A DNA stretch of 64,000 nucleotides from Aureimonas flava (GTDB lineage: Bacteria; Pseudomonadota; Alphaproteobacteria; Rhizobiales; Rhizobiaceae): the NCBI RefSeq assembly GCF_003583935.1, contig NZ_QYRN01000002.1:1-64000 (forward strand). Reading direction: 5' to 3'. The translations under genes were made by a program, and so were the position numbers. Positions 54,868 through 63,517 of the stretch are shown here, one piece after another. Position 1 is the stretch's first letter, and each line of letters begins with the position of its first letter. A model generated the notes under the pieces. That model worked only from the letters and a program-made list of their open reading frames with translations, ran no database searches and was not told the origin of the DNA.

Positions 54868-56361
54868 ATGCGCGGCGTGACGACGGCGGTTCTCGCAGGC
54901 CTGCTTCTCTGTGCCGCCCCGGTGGCCATGCCGGCGCCCGCCTTTGCGGCCCGCACCGCCGAGCAGGATCTAGCGGCCCTCTACAACCAGAACACCGACG
55001 CGGCCTTCCGCACCGGCCTGCAGCACCGCCTGACCTGGACCGGCGACTACGCCGGACCGTTCGACGGTCGCATCGGGCCGCAGACGCTGCGCGCGGTGCG
55101 CGACTTCCAGGCGCGGCACGGGCTGCGCGCCGATGGCGTGATGGACGACGCCTTCCTGAAGCGGGTGATCGAGATCAGCGACGCGGCGCGCGAGGCGGTC
55201 GGCTTTGTGCAGGTCACCGACGAGGCGACGGGCGTGCACCTCGGCCTGCCGGGCGCCCTGGTCGCGCCGATGGGCGAGACCGAGGTCGGCAGCCTGTGGC
55301 GCTCGGACGACGGCGGAATCGAGATCGAGACCGTGCGCTTCTCCAAGGAGGGCTACACGCTAGACGGCGTGTTCGGCGTGCTCTCGCAGGCCGGGCCGGA
55401 CAAGACCGTGTCGCTCGCCGAGGAGGCCAACGGCGGGTTCACCATCCGTGGCCACGAGGACGGTCGCGACTTCCTGATCCGCTTCTCCGGGCGCGGCACC
55501 GACCTGCGCGGCTTCTCGGTCGCCTGGAGCCCCGCCCATGCGGACCTGATCGCGCCCTATGCGCAGGTCGCCGCGCAGACCGTGGAGCCCTTCGCCGGCG
55601 AGCCGCGCTCGAACGACGCCGGGCCGATGGCGCGCCTGTTCCAGAGCGGGCGGGCCGAGGGCGTCGCCTTCGGCGAGGGCGAGCGCGTCGCCGCCGCGCC
55701 CAAGGACGCGCCGTCGCTGGCAAGCCCGGCGCCCGGCTTCGATTCGTCGGGCACCGGCTTCGTGGTGTCGCGGGACGGCTGGCTCCTGACCAACGCCCAC
55801 GTCGCCAAGGCCTGCAAGACCGTGCTGGTGGGCGACCTCGGCGCCGCGTCCCAGGTTGTGGTCGACGAGGACCACGATCTCGCCCTCCTGAAGCTCGACG
55901 GCAAGGTCGGCAAGCCCCTGCCGATCGTCGCTGGCAAGCCGCGCCTCGGCGAGGACATCCTGGCGCTCGGCTTCCCGCTGCGCTCGATCCTCGCCGACAG
56001 CCTGAACGTGACCCGCGGCAACGTCTCGTCGCTGATGGGCCTGATGAACGACGCCAACTACCTCCAGATCTCGGCGCCGGTGCAGCCCGGCAATTCGGGC
56101 GGCCCGCTGGTGGACCTGGCCGGTCGCGTCGTCGGCGTTGTGACCGCCAAGCTCAACGCCGTCGCGGTGGCGGACCTGACGGGCGACATCCCGCAGTCGA
56201 TCAACTTCGCGATCCGCCCGGACGCGGCCGCGCGGTTCCTCGAGGAGCATCACGTCGCCTTCGATACCGCCGACGCCTCGCTGCCGCTGGAAAGCGTGCC
56301 CGACGCGACGGCCAAGGTGCAGGACTCGATCTACCCGGTGCTCTGCCTCGGCGCGAACTGA
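54868..56361 (+). CDS. Secreted trypsin-like serine protease with peptidoglycan-binding domain
   Basis: A 497-residue exported protein. Signal peptide ends at APAFA-AR; a peptidoglycan-binding type 1 domain lies at about 45-95 (FDGRIGPQTLRAVRDFQARH). The protease domain (about 290-475) has the triad His about 310 (LLTNAHVAKAC), Asp about 334 (DEDHDLALLKL) and Ser about 410 (PVQPGNSGGPLVDL), as in HtrA-type enzymes, but no PDZ domain is visible. It likely acts in the periplasm near the wall. A strong terminator follows. Confidence 0.88.
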   Translation: MRGVTTAVLAGLLLCAAPVAMPAPAFAARTAEQDLAALYNQNTDAAFRTGLQHRLTWTGDYAGPFDGRIGPQTLRAVRDFQARHGLRADGVMDDAFLKRVIEISDAAREAVGFVQVTDEATGVHLGLPGALVAPMGETEVGSLWRSDDGGIEIETVRFSKEGYTLDGVFGVLSQAGPDKTVSLAEEANGGFTIRGHEDGRDFLIRFSGRGTDLRGFSVAWSPAHADLIAPYAQVAAQTVEPFAGEPRSNDAGPMARLFQSGRAEGVAFGEGERVAAAPKDAPSLASPAPGFDSSGTGFVVSRDGWLLTNAHVAKACKTVLVGDLGAASQVVVDEDHDLALLKLDGKVGKPLPIVAGKPRLGEDILALGFPLRSILADSLNVTRGNVSSLMGLMNDANYLQISAPVQPGNSGGPLVDLAGRVVGVVTAKLNAVAVADLTGDIPQSINFAIRPDAAARFLEEHHVAFDTADASLPLESVPDATAKVQDSIYPVLCLGAN

Positions 56362-56390
56362 GACGGGCTGCCCACGAGCGGAAGATACAG

Positions 56391-56424
56391 CATGGGCGGG
56401 GCCGACAGGCCCCGCCCATGTTTT
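56391..56424 (+). terminator. Intrinsic terminator of the protease gene
   Basis: Perfect 13-bp stem (56391-56403 with 56408-56420, 4-base loop) followed by TTTT: the clearest rho-independent terminator on the plus strand here. Confidence 0.9.
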
Positions 56425-56500
56425 CGTCGCGCGTCGGGCGAAGTCTTGCGAAGCGCGGCAGCGGCATCGTCCTCCGACACCACCGCCGCGCCCCGCCCGT

Positions 56501-56869
56501 TCAATTGCTGGTGAGCGCCTCCGCGAGCGGCGTCACAATCACCTGCGTGCCGTCGAAGCTCGCGCCCTGCATCGGCACCTCGACCGTGCCGCCCCCGTCG
56601 CGCTCCACGATCAGGAGGCCCGCGTCGGCCGTGTCGCTGGCGACCCGAACGTCGCGCAACGTGCCCAGGGGCTTGCGGTCGGAACTCACCACCGGCTGCC
56701 CGACCCAACCCGAGGCCTCCTGGTCGCCGACGCCCGAGTCCTGGCTCTCGGTCTCGGTGGTGACGGACGGGACGGCCGGCTGGGGTGCGTCGGGCGCCTG
56801 CGCGAAGGCGGGCGTCGTGGCGGCCAGCACGAGGGCGGCGAGCGCGGCGGAACGGAGGGGTGGCGTCAT
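56501..56869 (-). CDS. Exported PRC-barrel-like small protein
   Basis: A 122-residue protein with a signal peptide (ending ATTPAFAQ). The mature part WVGQPVVSSDRKPLGTLRDV and LLIVERDGGGTVEVPMQG resembles PRC-barrel domains, small beta-barrels found in many rhizobial periplasmic proteins. Function unknown. It faces phoX across a 189-base region with a PHO-like box. Confidence 0.7.
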   Translation of the reverse strand: MTPPLRSAALAALVLAATTPAFAQAPDAPQPAVPSVTTETESQDSGVGDQEASGWVGQPVVSSDRKPLGTLRDVRVASDTADAGLLIVERDGGGTVEVPMQGASFDGTQVIVTPLAEALTSN

Positions 56870-56987
56870 CGGCGTGGTTCTCCTGTGGCGGGTCCGGCGT
56901 GCTGCCAGCCCGGGACGGAGGGGACGCGCGCGGGGCCGTCACAGTTCCCCGATCGGCGCCGGCGCGACGCCGCCGCGGACCCGCGCC

Positions 56988-57005
56988 GTGTCATGCCGCT
57001 GTGAT
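56988..57005 (+). promoter_or_regulatory. Candidate PHO box (PhoB site) of phoX
   Basis: GTGTCAT-GCCG-CTGTGAT: two 7-base direct repeats, each 6/7 to the PhoB half-site CTGTCAT, with the correct 4-base spacer, 53 bases upstream of the phoX start. Phosphate-starvation control of PhoX is well established in other bacteria; here it is predicted from the motif. Confidence 0.6.
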
Positions 57006-57025
57006 CTTCACCGCTTAGGGCAGCC

Positions 57026-57038
57026 TGGAACCGTTCCA
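57026..57038. promoter_or_regulatory. Palindrome TGGAAC-C-GTTCCA before phoX
   Basis: A perfect 6-bp-armed inverted repeat 20 bases before the phoX ATG. A close match (GGAAC-G-GTTCC) occurs at 4752-4762. Role unknown. Confidence 0.3.
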
Positions 57039-57058
57039 AGGGAAAAGGACGCCGTCCG

Positions 57059-59083
57059 ATGAACGAGCACGTCACGCCGCGCCAGGCCGCGTTTCCGACC
57101 AGCCGCCTCGAGGAGGCCGAGGGCGAGGGGCTGAACCCGACCGCCAACCGCACGATGGGCGAGATCATCGCCGCGCGCTTCTCGCGCCGCGACTTCCTGC
57201 GCGGCTCGCTCGCCGCCACCGCGATCGCCGCGACGGTGAGCCCGATCGCCCTGATCTCGGCCGACCACGCCCGCGCCGCCACCACGACCCGATTCGACTT
57301 TCCCGAGGTCGAGGCCGGCATCGACGAGCGCCATCATGTCGCCGAGGGCTACGACGCGGACGTGCTCCTGCGCTGGGGCGACGCGCTGTTTCCCGACAGC
57401 CCGGACTTCGAGCCGACCCGCCAGACGCCGCAGGCCCAGGAGCGTCAGTTCGGCTACAACAACGACTATGTCGGCTTCATCCCGATCGAGGGCTCGTCCG
57501 AGCACGGCTACCTCGTGGTGAACCACGAGTACACCAACGAGCACCTGATGTTCCCGGGCATCGTCAAGGTGGTCGAGAAGGCCGACAAGAAGGACCCCGC
57601 CAAGATGGTGGAGGAGCTCGAGATCGCGCCGGCCGACCGCACGCGCGTCGACATCGAGATGGCCGCCCACGGCGGCACGGTGGTCGAGATCCGCAAGGCG
57701 GACGGAAAGTGGCAGGTGGTGCGCGACGGCGCGAAGAACCGCCGCATCACCGCCACCACCGAGATGGCCCTGTCCGGCCCGGCCGCCGGCCACGACCGCC
57801 TGAAGACCAATGCCGACGCCACCGGCACCAAGGTCTTCGGCACCATCAACAACTGCGCCGGCGGCGTCACGCCCTGGGGCACCTACATCATGGCCGAGGA
57901 GAACATCCACGGCTACTTCATGGGCGAGCTGCCGGCGGACCACCCGGAGGCGGGCAACTACAAGCGCCTCGGCATTCCCGAGGGGACCTATGCCTGGGGC
58001 CGGTTCCACGATCGCTTCGACCTCGCCAAGGAGCCGAACGAGGCGAACCGCTTCGGCTGGGTGGTCGAGGTGGACGTCGAGGACCCGACCTCGACGCCCA
58101 AGAAGCGCACCGCGCTCGGCCGCTTCAAACACGAGGGCGCCGCCTCGACCGTGGCCAGGGACGGCCGCGTCGTCTTCTATCTCGGCGACGACGAGCGCTT
58201 CGACTACGTCTACAAGTTCGTGACCGCCGGCCGCTTCGACCCCGCCGACCGCGCCGCGAACATGGACCTCCTGGACGAGGGCACGCTCTATGTCGCCCGC
58301 TTCGACGAGGACGGGACGATGGCGTGGCTGCCGCTGGTGCACGGGCAGGGTCCGCTGACCGAGGCCAACGGCTTCCGCAGCCAGGCCGACGTCCTGATCG
58401 AGACGCGCCGCGCCGCCGACCTCCTTGAAGCCACGCCGATGGACCGGCCGGAGGACATCGAGCCCAACGACACCAACGGCCGCGTCTACGTGATGCTGAC
58501 CAACAACACCCGGCGCAAGCCGGACCAGGTGGACGCCGCCAATCCCCGCGCCGCCAACGCCTTCGGCCACATCATCGAGATCCACGAGGACGGCGACGAC
58601 TTCGCCGCCGCCAAGGGTCGCTGGGAGGTGCTCCTGAAGTGCGGCGACCCGGCCGTGGCCGAGGTCGGCGCGACCTTCTCGACCGAGACCACGCGCAACG
58701 GCTGGTTCGGCATGCCGGACAACTGCGCGGTGGACGCGGACGGGCGCCTCTGGGTCTCGACCGACGGCAACTCGCCGAAGGCCACGGGGCGCACCGACGG
58801 CCTCTGGGCGGTGGAGACCGAGGGCGAGGGCCGCGGCACGTCGAAGCTCTTCTTCCGCGTCCCCGTGGGCGCCGAGATGTGCGGCCCCCTGCTCCTGCCC
58901 GACATGCAGACGGCCTTCGTGGCGGTCCAGCATCCGGGCGACGGCGGCGAGGATTGGGACGGCTTCGGCCGCCTGTCCTTCTACGAGGACCTGTCGACCC
59001 GCTGGCCGGACTTCCGCGACGACATGCCGACGCGCCCCTCCGTGGTGGCGATCACCCGCCAGGGCGGCGGGCGCATCGGCTGA
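57059..59083 (+). CDS. phoX: PhoX-family alkaline phosphatase (DUF839)
   Basis: A 674-residue exported phosphatase of the PhoX family, which uses calcium and iron and releases phosphate from many esters. A Tat signal with RRDFLRGSLAATAIAA (twin Arg about residues 42-43) fits export of a folded metalloprotein. Conserved segments: FGYNNDYVGFIPIEGSSEHG, LVVNHEYTNEHLM, NNCAGGVTPWGTYIMAEEN and CAVDADGRLWVSTDGNS. The long stretch before the Tat motif (about 40 residues) is normal for PhoX. Preceded by a PHO-like box. Confidence 0.92.
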   Translation: MNEHVTPRQAAFPTSRLEEAEGEGLNPTANRTMGEIIAARFSRRDFLRGSLAATAIAATVSPIALISADHARAATTTRFDFPEVEAGIDERHHVAEGYDADVLLRWGDALFPDSPDFEPTRQTPQAQERQFGYNNDYVGFIPIEGSSEHGYLVVNHEYTNEHLMFPGIVKVVEKADKKDPAKMVEELEIAPADRTRVDIEMAAHGGTVVEIRKADGKWQVVRDGAKNRRITATTEMALSGPAAGHDRLKTNADATGTKVFGTINNCAGGVTPWGTYIMAEENIHGYFMGELPADHPEAGNYKRLGIPEGTYAWGRFHDRFDLAKEPNEANRFGWVVEVDVEDPTSTPKKRTALGRFKHEGAASTVARDGRVVFYLGDDERFDYVYKFVTAGRFDPADRAANMDLLDEGTLYVARFDEDGTMAWLPLVHGQGPLTEANGFRSQADVLIETRRAADLLEATPMDRPEDIEPNDTNGRVYVMLTNNTRRKPDQVDAANPRAANAFGHIIEIHEDGDDFAAAKGRWEVLLKCGDPAVAEVGATFSTETTRNGWFGMPDNCAVDADGRLWVSTDGNSPKATGRTDGLWAVETEGEGRGTSKLFFRVPVGAEMCGPLLLPDMQTAFVAVQHPGDGGEDWDGFGRLSFYEDLSTRWPDFRDDMPTRPSVVAITRQGGGRIG

Positions 59084-59091
59084 CCGCCCGC

Positions 59092-59115
59092 GCCGCCCCG
59101 CACCGTCGGGGCGGC
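59092..59115. terminator. Stem-loop between phoX and the nuclease/phosphatase gene
   Basis: Perfect 9-bp GC stem (59092-59100 with 59107-59115), 8 bases after phoX, between converging genes. No T-tract. Confidence 0.5.
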
Positions 59116-59153
59116 GGCTTCCGGGCGGCCGGCGACGGTCGCCCGCGCGGGCG

Positions 59154-60086
59154 TCACGGGATCCGCAGCCGCGCGACGAGGCCGCGATGGTTGGAGCCGA
59201 ACGCGCTCGGCAGCGGCTCCAGCGAAAGCACGGTGGCGCCCCGCGTCAGCACGTGGTCGATCGGCAGGCCGAAGCCGCCGGCGGCCGCCGGCCAGGTCGG
59301 CACGTAGAAGCCGGAGAAGCGCATGTCCGCGCGCTTCGCCAGCCAGCGCAGGTCGGGCGACCATTGCGTGGCGTTGAAGTCGCCCACCAGGATCAGCGGC
59401 CCGTCGATCGCACGCAGCCGGTTGGCCAGCACCAGCCGCTCGATCGCCGGCAGCTCGTCGAAATAGGGCTTGGTGAGGTGGGCGCCGACGAGGGTCACGC
59501 GCCATCCGTCAAGGTCGAAGGCGAACTGGGCGAAGCGTTTGGCCGGCACCGCGCCCAGCCAGGTCTGTCGCGCCTGCACCGGCGGCCGGCGCGACAGGAG
59601 GAGCGTGTCGCAGGGTTCGGGCGGCGTGCAGCCGAGCCGGTAGGGGTAGGCCTGCGCCAGCCGGGGCAGCTCGGCCTGGAACTGCTGCGCCTCCAGGATC
59701 AGGATCGCGTCGGCGCCCGAGGCGAGGAGGGCCGGAATGGCCGAAACGCCCTCGCGATTGCTGTAGAGCGCGTTGAAGCTGATCAGCGTGAAGGGAACGC
59801 CCGCGTCCGGCGCCGCCGTCGCCTCGGCCGACACGTCGGCGAAGCGCCACCCGGTCAGCCCGAGGATGCCGAGCGCGAGAAGCGCCACGCCGGCCGCCCG
59901 CCGGCGACGCCGCAGGGCGGCAAGACCCAGCGCGAGCGGCAGGAGGGCGAGGCCGAGAAGCGGCAGGAGCTGGCCGATCATCGACACGAGCGGCACGCGC
60001 GGCAGGGCGAGGCCCAGCACCGCGAGCGCCGCGATCCCGGCGGCCGCCGCCGTCGCGGCGCCGGCCCATTCATCGCTTCGACGCAT
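59154..60086 (-). CDS. Membrane-anchored endonuclease/exonuclease/phosphatase-family protein
   Basis: A 310-residue protein with three N-terminal hydrophobic helices (to about residue 85) and a C-terminal EEP domain: LISFNALYSNREG, ILILEAQQFQ (metal Glu), LVGAHLTKPY, LILVGDFNATQWSPDLRW and the final GSNHRGLVARLRI catalytic His. The layout is common in alphaproteobacterial inner-membrane proteins of unknown substrate (DNA, phosphoester or lipid). The start at MRRSDEW is chosen because the upstream frame is unlike a signal. Confidence 0.82.
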   Translation of the reverse strand: MRRSDEWAGAATAAAAGIAALAVLGLALPRVPLVSMIGQLLPLLGLALLPLALGLAALRRRRRAAGVALLALGILGLTGWRFADVSAEATAAPDAGVPFTLISFNALYSNREGVSAIPALLASGADAILILEAQQFQAELPRLAQAYPYRLGCTPPEPCDTLLLSRRPPVQARQTWLGAVPAKRFAQFAFDLDGWRVTLVGAHLTKPYFDELPAIERLVLANRLRAIDGPLILVGDFNATQWSPDLRWLAKRADMRFSGFYVPTWPAAAGGFGLPIDHVLTRGATVLSLEPLPSAFGSNHRGLVARLRIP

Positions 60087-60229
60087 GCGGGTTCTCGATC
60101 CTCCGGCGGCTGGCGACAGGGCTGCCGCCCGAGGCGACGAGGCGTTTTCGCACTTGCGAAACATCCTGCGCAAGATAGCATCCGCCGCGATCGGAACCGG
60201 GGCGGCCCGGAGTGTCGAAGGATACGTGC

Positions 60230-61219
60230 ATGACGGTACTCGTCACCGGCGGCGCCGGCTATATCGGCAGCCACATGGTCTGGGACCTCGTCGACGCGGG
60301 CGAAAGCGTGGTGGTGCTCGACCGCCTGTCCACCGGCTTCGAATGGGCGGTGGCGCCGGAGGCCGAGCTCGTGGTCGGCGACATCGCCGACACGGCGCTG
60401 GTGTCGCGGCTGATCGCCGAGAAGGGCATCCGCGAGATCATCCATTTCGCCGGCTCGATCGTCGTGCCGGAATCGGTGGCGGACCCGCTCGGCTACTACC
60501 TGAACAACACGGTGGCCTCGCGCGCGCTCCTCGAAGCGGCCGTGGCGGGCGGGGTGAAGCACTTCATCTTCTCGTCCACCGCCGCCGTCTACGGCTCGCC
60601 CAAGGCGATGCCGGTGCCCGAGACGCAGGCCCCGGCGCCCGAATCGCCCTACGGCACCTCCAAGTGGATGACCGAGCTGATGCTGCGCGACGCGGCCGCG
60701 GCGCATCCCTTCACCTTCGCCGCGCTGCGCTACTTCAACGTGGCGGGCGCCGACCCCAGGGGCCGGGCCGGCCAGTCCACGCGCGGGGCGACGCATCTCA
60801 TCAAGGTCGCCAGCGAGACGGCGCTCGGGAAGCGGCCGTTCCTCGAGGTCTTCGGCGACGACTACGACACGCCGGACGGGACCTGCGTGCGCGACTACAT
60901 CCACGTCTCGGATCTCGCCGCCGCCCACCGCCGCGCGCTCGACTACCTGCGCGCAGGCGGCGATTCGCTCGTCGCCAATTGCGGCTACGGCCACGGCTAT
61001 TCGGTGCTGGAGGTGCTCGACACGGTGCGCCGGGTGGTGGGACGCGACTTCGACGTGCGCATGGCCGGCCGCCGGCCGGGCGATGCCAGCGCCATCGTGG
61101 CCGACGCCTCGCTCGCCCGGCAGGCCTTCGGCTGGGAGCCGCGCTACGACGACCTGCCGCTGATCGTGCGGCACGCGCTGGATTGGGAAGAGGCGCTGGG
61201 TCGGCGCAACGCGCGCTAG
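60230..61219 (+). CDS. galE: UDP-glucose 4-epimerase
   Basis: A 329-residue short-chain dehydrogenase-type epimerase: NAD loop TGGAGYIGSHM at the start, the Ser-Tyr-Lys active site in FSSTAAVYGSP and SPYGTSKWMTE, and ALRYFNVAGADPRGRAGQST. It interconverts UDP-glucose and UDP-galactose for polysaccharide building. Divergent from the nuclease/phosphatase gene and convergent with the rimM-coupled gene. Confidence 0.94.
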   Translation: MTVLVTGGAGYIGSHMVWDLVDAGESVVVLDRLSTGFEWAVAPEAELVVGDIADTALVSRLIAEKGIREIIHFAGSIVVPESVADPLGYYLNNTVASRALLEAAVAGGVKHFIFSSTAAVYGSPKAMPVPETQAPAPESPYGTSKWMTELMLRDAAAAHPFTFAALRYFNVAGADPRGRAGQSTRGATHLIKVASETALGKRPFLEVFGDDYDTPDGTCVRDYIHVSDLAAAHRRALDYLRAGGDSLVANCGYGHGYSVLEVLDTVRRVVGRDFDVRMAGRRPGDASAIVADASLARQAFGWEPRYDDLPLIVRHALDWEEALGRRNAR

Positions 61220-61243
61220 CGCCGGCCGGCTCGCGGGGGGCCG

Positions 61244-62293
61244 TCAGGGTGTCCTGGCCGGCGCCGCCTCCCCTCTCCCGTTCGCCGCGGCGAGCGCGGC
61301 CAGCGACAGCCGTCGCAACGCGGCCTCGTTGGGCGCGGACGGGGCGGGAAACAGCAGGACGAGGTTCCACCGCTCCACGTCGCCATGCTCGCGCATCAGC
61401 CGGACGCGTGTCCCGCCGAGCTCGGCCTCGAACGGCTGGAGCGCCGCGATGCGCCGCGCCAGGTCCACGCCGCCGCCCCAGCGCCAGCGCCGGAACAGAC
61501 CCGCCACCAGATCGCCGGCGTCGCGGGCTGCCTCCAGGCGCCGCGCGTCCGCGCCGAGGTTGAGCTTGATGCGGATCTCCATCAGGGTCTCGCGCCCGCG
61601 CAGCACCGCGAACCCATCCGCGCTCCCCCTGTCGCCATAGGCGCGCTCCGCCAGGCATTCCTCACGGTCGCCGAGCGGGCTCGCGCCCCAGTCCCCGGCG
61701 GACCACCCCGCCGCGGCGAAGGCCTGGCAGACGGCGGCGGGCGCCTCCGGCACGGGACGCGCCAGGCGAAACGCCTGCCCGCGCAGGTTGAGGTCGCGCA
61801 GCGTCTCGAAGCCTTCGATTCGGAGGGGCGCGGGGGGCGGATCGGGCGCTGGCGGCACCGGCGAGCTTTCCACGACCCGAGGCGCGCGCACCGTGGCCGG
61901 CGGCGCCGCGCCATCCGGCCGAACGGACAACAGGCCGACGTAGAGGGCGCCGCCCCCCAGCAGCACCAGGGCCACGACGCGCAGGGCGCCCGACAGGGCG
62001 CCGCCGTCCGCCGCAGGCGGAGCGGCCGTCCGCTCCGGTTCGCGCTGGCCGTCCGGCGCGTCCCAGCGAGAGCGCGCGGCGTTCGGCACCGCGCCGTGCA
62101 TGGCGGGCGTCGTCCCCGGCATCCCGGACGGGGAGGCGACAGCGTCCGCAGCCGGTTCGCCGCGGTCGACAACGCCCTCGACCGGTTCATCGCCCACCGG
62201 CACGGCGCGCGCCGCGTCGTCCCCGTGCGGCACGGCGCCTCGCGCGGCGTCGACCGGTCCTTCGGGGGAAGCGCGCGGGCGTCGGAAGATCAT
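61244..62293 (-). CDS. Hypothetical single-span membrane protein coupled to rimM
   Basis: A 349-residue protein: a polar, disordered N terminus (about 1-100), one membrane helix (about 103-122, VVALVLLGGGALYVGLLSV), a Pro-rich stretch and a periplasmic domain (about 155-340) with two Cys (AVCQAFAAAGW and GDREECLAERAYG) that could form a disulphide. No family recognised with confidence. Its ATG overlaps the rimM stop (ATGA), so it is translated from the same mRNA. Confidence 0.65.
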   Translation of the reverse strand: MIFRRPRASPEGPVDAARGAVPHGDDAARAVPVGDEPVEGVVDRGEPAADAVASPSGMPGTTPAMHGAVPNAARSRWDAPDGQREPERTAAPPAADGGALSGALRVVALVLLGGGALYVGLLSVRPDGAAPPATVRAPRVVESSPVPPAPDPPPAPLRIEGFETLRDLNLRGQAFRLARPVPEAPAAVCQAFAAAGWSAGDWGASPLGDREECLAERAYGDRGSADGFAVLRGRETLMEIRIKLNLGADARRLEAARDAGDLVAGLFRRWRWGGGVDLARRIAALQPFEAELGGTRVRLMREHGDVERWNLVLLFPAPSAPNEAALRRLSLAALAAANGRGEAAPARTP

Positions 62294-62841
62294 GGCTCGC
62301 GCGGCGCATCCTCGTCGGCCGCCACGAGACCGGCGGCGGTCGGTTCGACCAGCAGGAAGCCGAGTTCCAGGTCGACCTCCGGCACGGCGGCCTCGGTGAA
62401 GGGGATCATGACGCTGGCGCCCCCCTCCGGCGCGATCTCCAGGATGTCGCCGGCGCCGAAGTCGTGGAACGCCACGACCTCGCCGATCACGGTCCCGTCC
62501 ACCAGCCGCGCGACCAGGCCCACGAGGTCGGCCTGGTAGAATTCGTCCTCGCCCTCGTCGGGCAGGGCCGCGCGGTCCACGAAGAGCTCGGTGCCGTTGA
62601 GGAGTTCGGCGGCGTTGCGGTCGGCGACCTCGCGGAAACGCACCACCACGACGGTCTTCTGCACGCGCGCCGACGCCACGGTGTAGCGGCGGCCGGCCGC
62701 GTCGGAGAGCGGGCCGTAGGCCCCGACATCCTCGGGGTCGGCGGTGAAGGAGCGCACCCGCACCTCACCCTTGATGCCGTGGGCGCCGCCGATCACGGCC
62801 AGGAGTACGCGGTCGCGGGTCGGCTCGGTCACGATGGGCAT
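62290..62841 (-). CDS. rimM: Ribosome maturation factor RimM
   Basis: A 183-residue 16S rRNA processing protein. Motifs: LLAVIGGAHGIKGEVRVRSF at the start, ELFVDRAALPDEGEDEFYQA and the PRC-barrel part IPFTEAAVPEVDL. It binds ribosomal protein S19 during 30S assembly. Follows rpsP as usual, but trmD and rplS do not follow. Start uncertain: a GTG at 62889 would add 16 residues; neither has a strong ribosome site. Confidence 0.92.
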   Translation of the reverse strand: MPIVTEPTRDRVLLAVIGGAHGIKGEVRVRSFTADPEDVGAYGPLSDAAGRRYTVASARVQKTVVVVRFREVADRNAAELLNGTELFVDRAALPDEGEDEFYQADLVGLVARLVDGTVIGEVVAFHDFGAGDILEIAPEGGASVMIPFTEAAVPEVDLELGFLLVEPTAAGLVAADEDAPREP

Positions 62842-62955
62842 CCCGGAACGGAGGGGTGGAGGGAGCAAGGCTCCGATCTCGGGCGTCACTGACCCGTCGC
62901 GCCCGCCTCGTCAAGCGAAACGCGCGGGCGGTGCGACCCGGGCCCGTCGCCAGAC

Positions 62956-62987
62956 AAAAACGGCGCCCCGAACGAATCGGGACGCCG
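62956..62987 (-). terminator. Terminator-like hairpin between rpsP and rimM
   Basis: On the minus strand a 10-bp GC stem with one mismatch (62978-62987 with 62961-62970) is followed by TTTTT (62956-62960). It would end or attenuate the ffh-rpsP transcript before rimM. Confidence 0.7.
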
Positions 62988-62992
62988 CCACC

Positions 62993-63008
62993 TGTTTCAC
63001 GTGAAACG
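62993..63008. other. Candidate parS centromere site (ParB-binding)
   Basis: TGTTTCACGTGAAACG matches the chromosomal parS consensus TGTTTCACGTGAAACA at 15 of 16 positions, with a perfect 14-bp palindromic core. It lies 11 bases past the rpsP stop and before the terminator-like hairpin. parAB are not in the window. ParB sites cluster near the chromosome origin, which suggests that this end of the window is origin-proximal. Confidence 0.75.
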
Positions 63009-63019
63009 TGAAGATTGCC

Positions 63020-63418
63020 TTACTCGGCCGAGGCCTCGGCGCCGGCCGTCTCGGCCGCCGCCTTGGCGGCCGCCTCGCGGGCGTCTTCCTCGCGCTGCTT
63101 GCGCTCGGCCTCGCGCTCCTGCGCCTTCTTGCCGGGCAGGCCCTTGGTCAGGTTCTCGCGGGCCGGACGGTTGGCGATGCCGGCCTTGTCGAGGAAGCGG
63201 AGCACGCGGTCGGTCGGCTGGGCGCCCTCGCCGAGCCAATGCTTGATCCGGTCCTCCCTGAGGGTGACGCGCTCGGCGTCCTTCGGGAGCATCGGGTTCC
63301 ACGAGCCGACCGTCTCGATGAAGCGGCCGTCGCGCGGGCTGCGGGCATCGGCGATCACGACGTGGTAGTAGGGGCGCTTCTTGGAGCCGGCACGGGCGAG
63401 GCGCATCTTCAGGGGCAT
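63020..63418 (-). CDS. rpsP: 30S ribosomal protein S16
   Basis: A 132-residue S16: [36 protein letters not shown] and the [17 protein letters not shown] segment. The charged Ala/Glu/Lys tail (about 95-132) extends beyond the roughly 80-residue core, as is common in alphaproteobacteria. It assembles into the 30S subunit. Located between ffh and rimM as in most Proteobacteria. Confidence 0.97.
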   Translation of the reverse strand: MPLKMRLARAGSKKRPYYHVVIADARSPRDGRFIETVGSWNPMLPKDAERVTLREDRIKHWLGEGAQPTDRVLRFLDKAGIANRPARENLTKGLPGKKAQEREAERKQREEDAREAAAKAAAETAGAEASAE

Positions 63419-63500
63419 CGGGGTCTTCCTTCTGGTTCTCGTGAGGTCGCGGCGTCGTCCGGGAGTGTCGCGCCGTCGGGTTGCTGTGGTCGGGTGGTCG

Positions 63501-63517
63501 GGGCCGCCGGGCGGCCC
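63501..63517 (-). terminator. Short hairpin after ffh
   Basis: GGGCCGC-CGG-GCGGCCC directly follows the ffh stop codon on the minus strand. Short and without T-tract; may be a processing or pause site. Confidence 0.35.
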
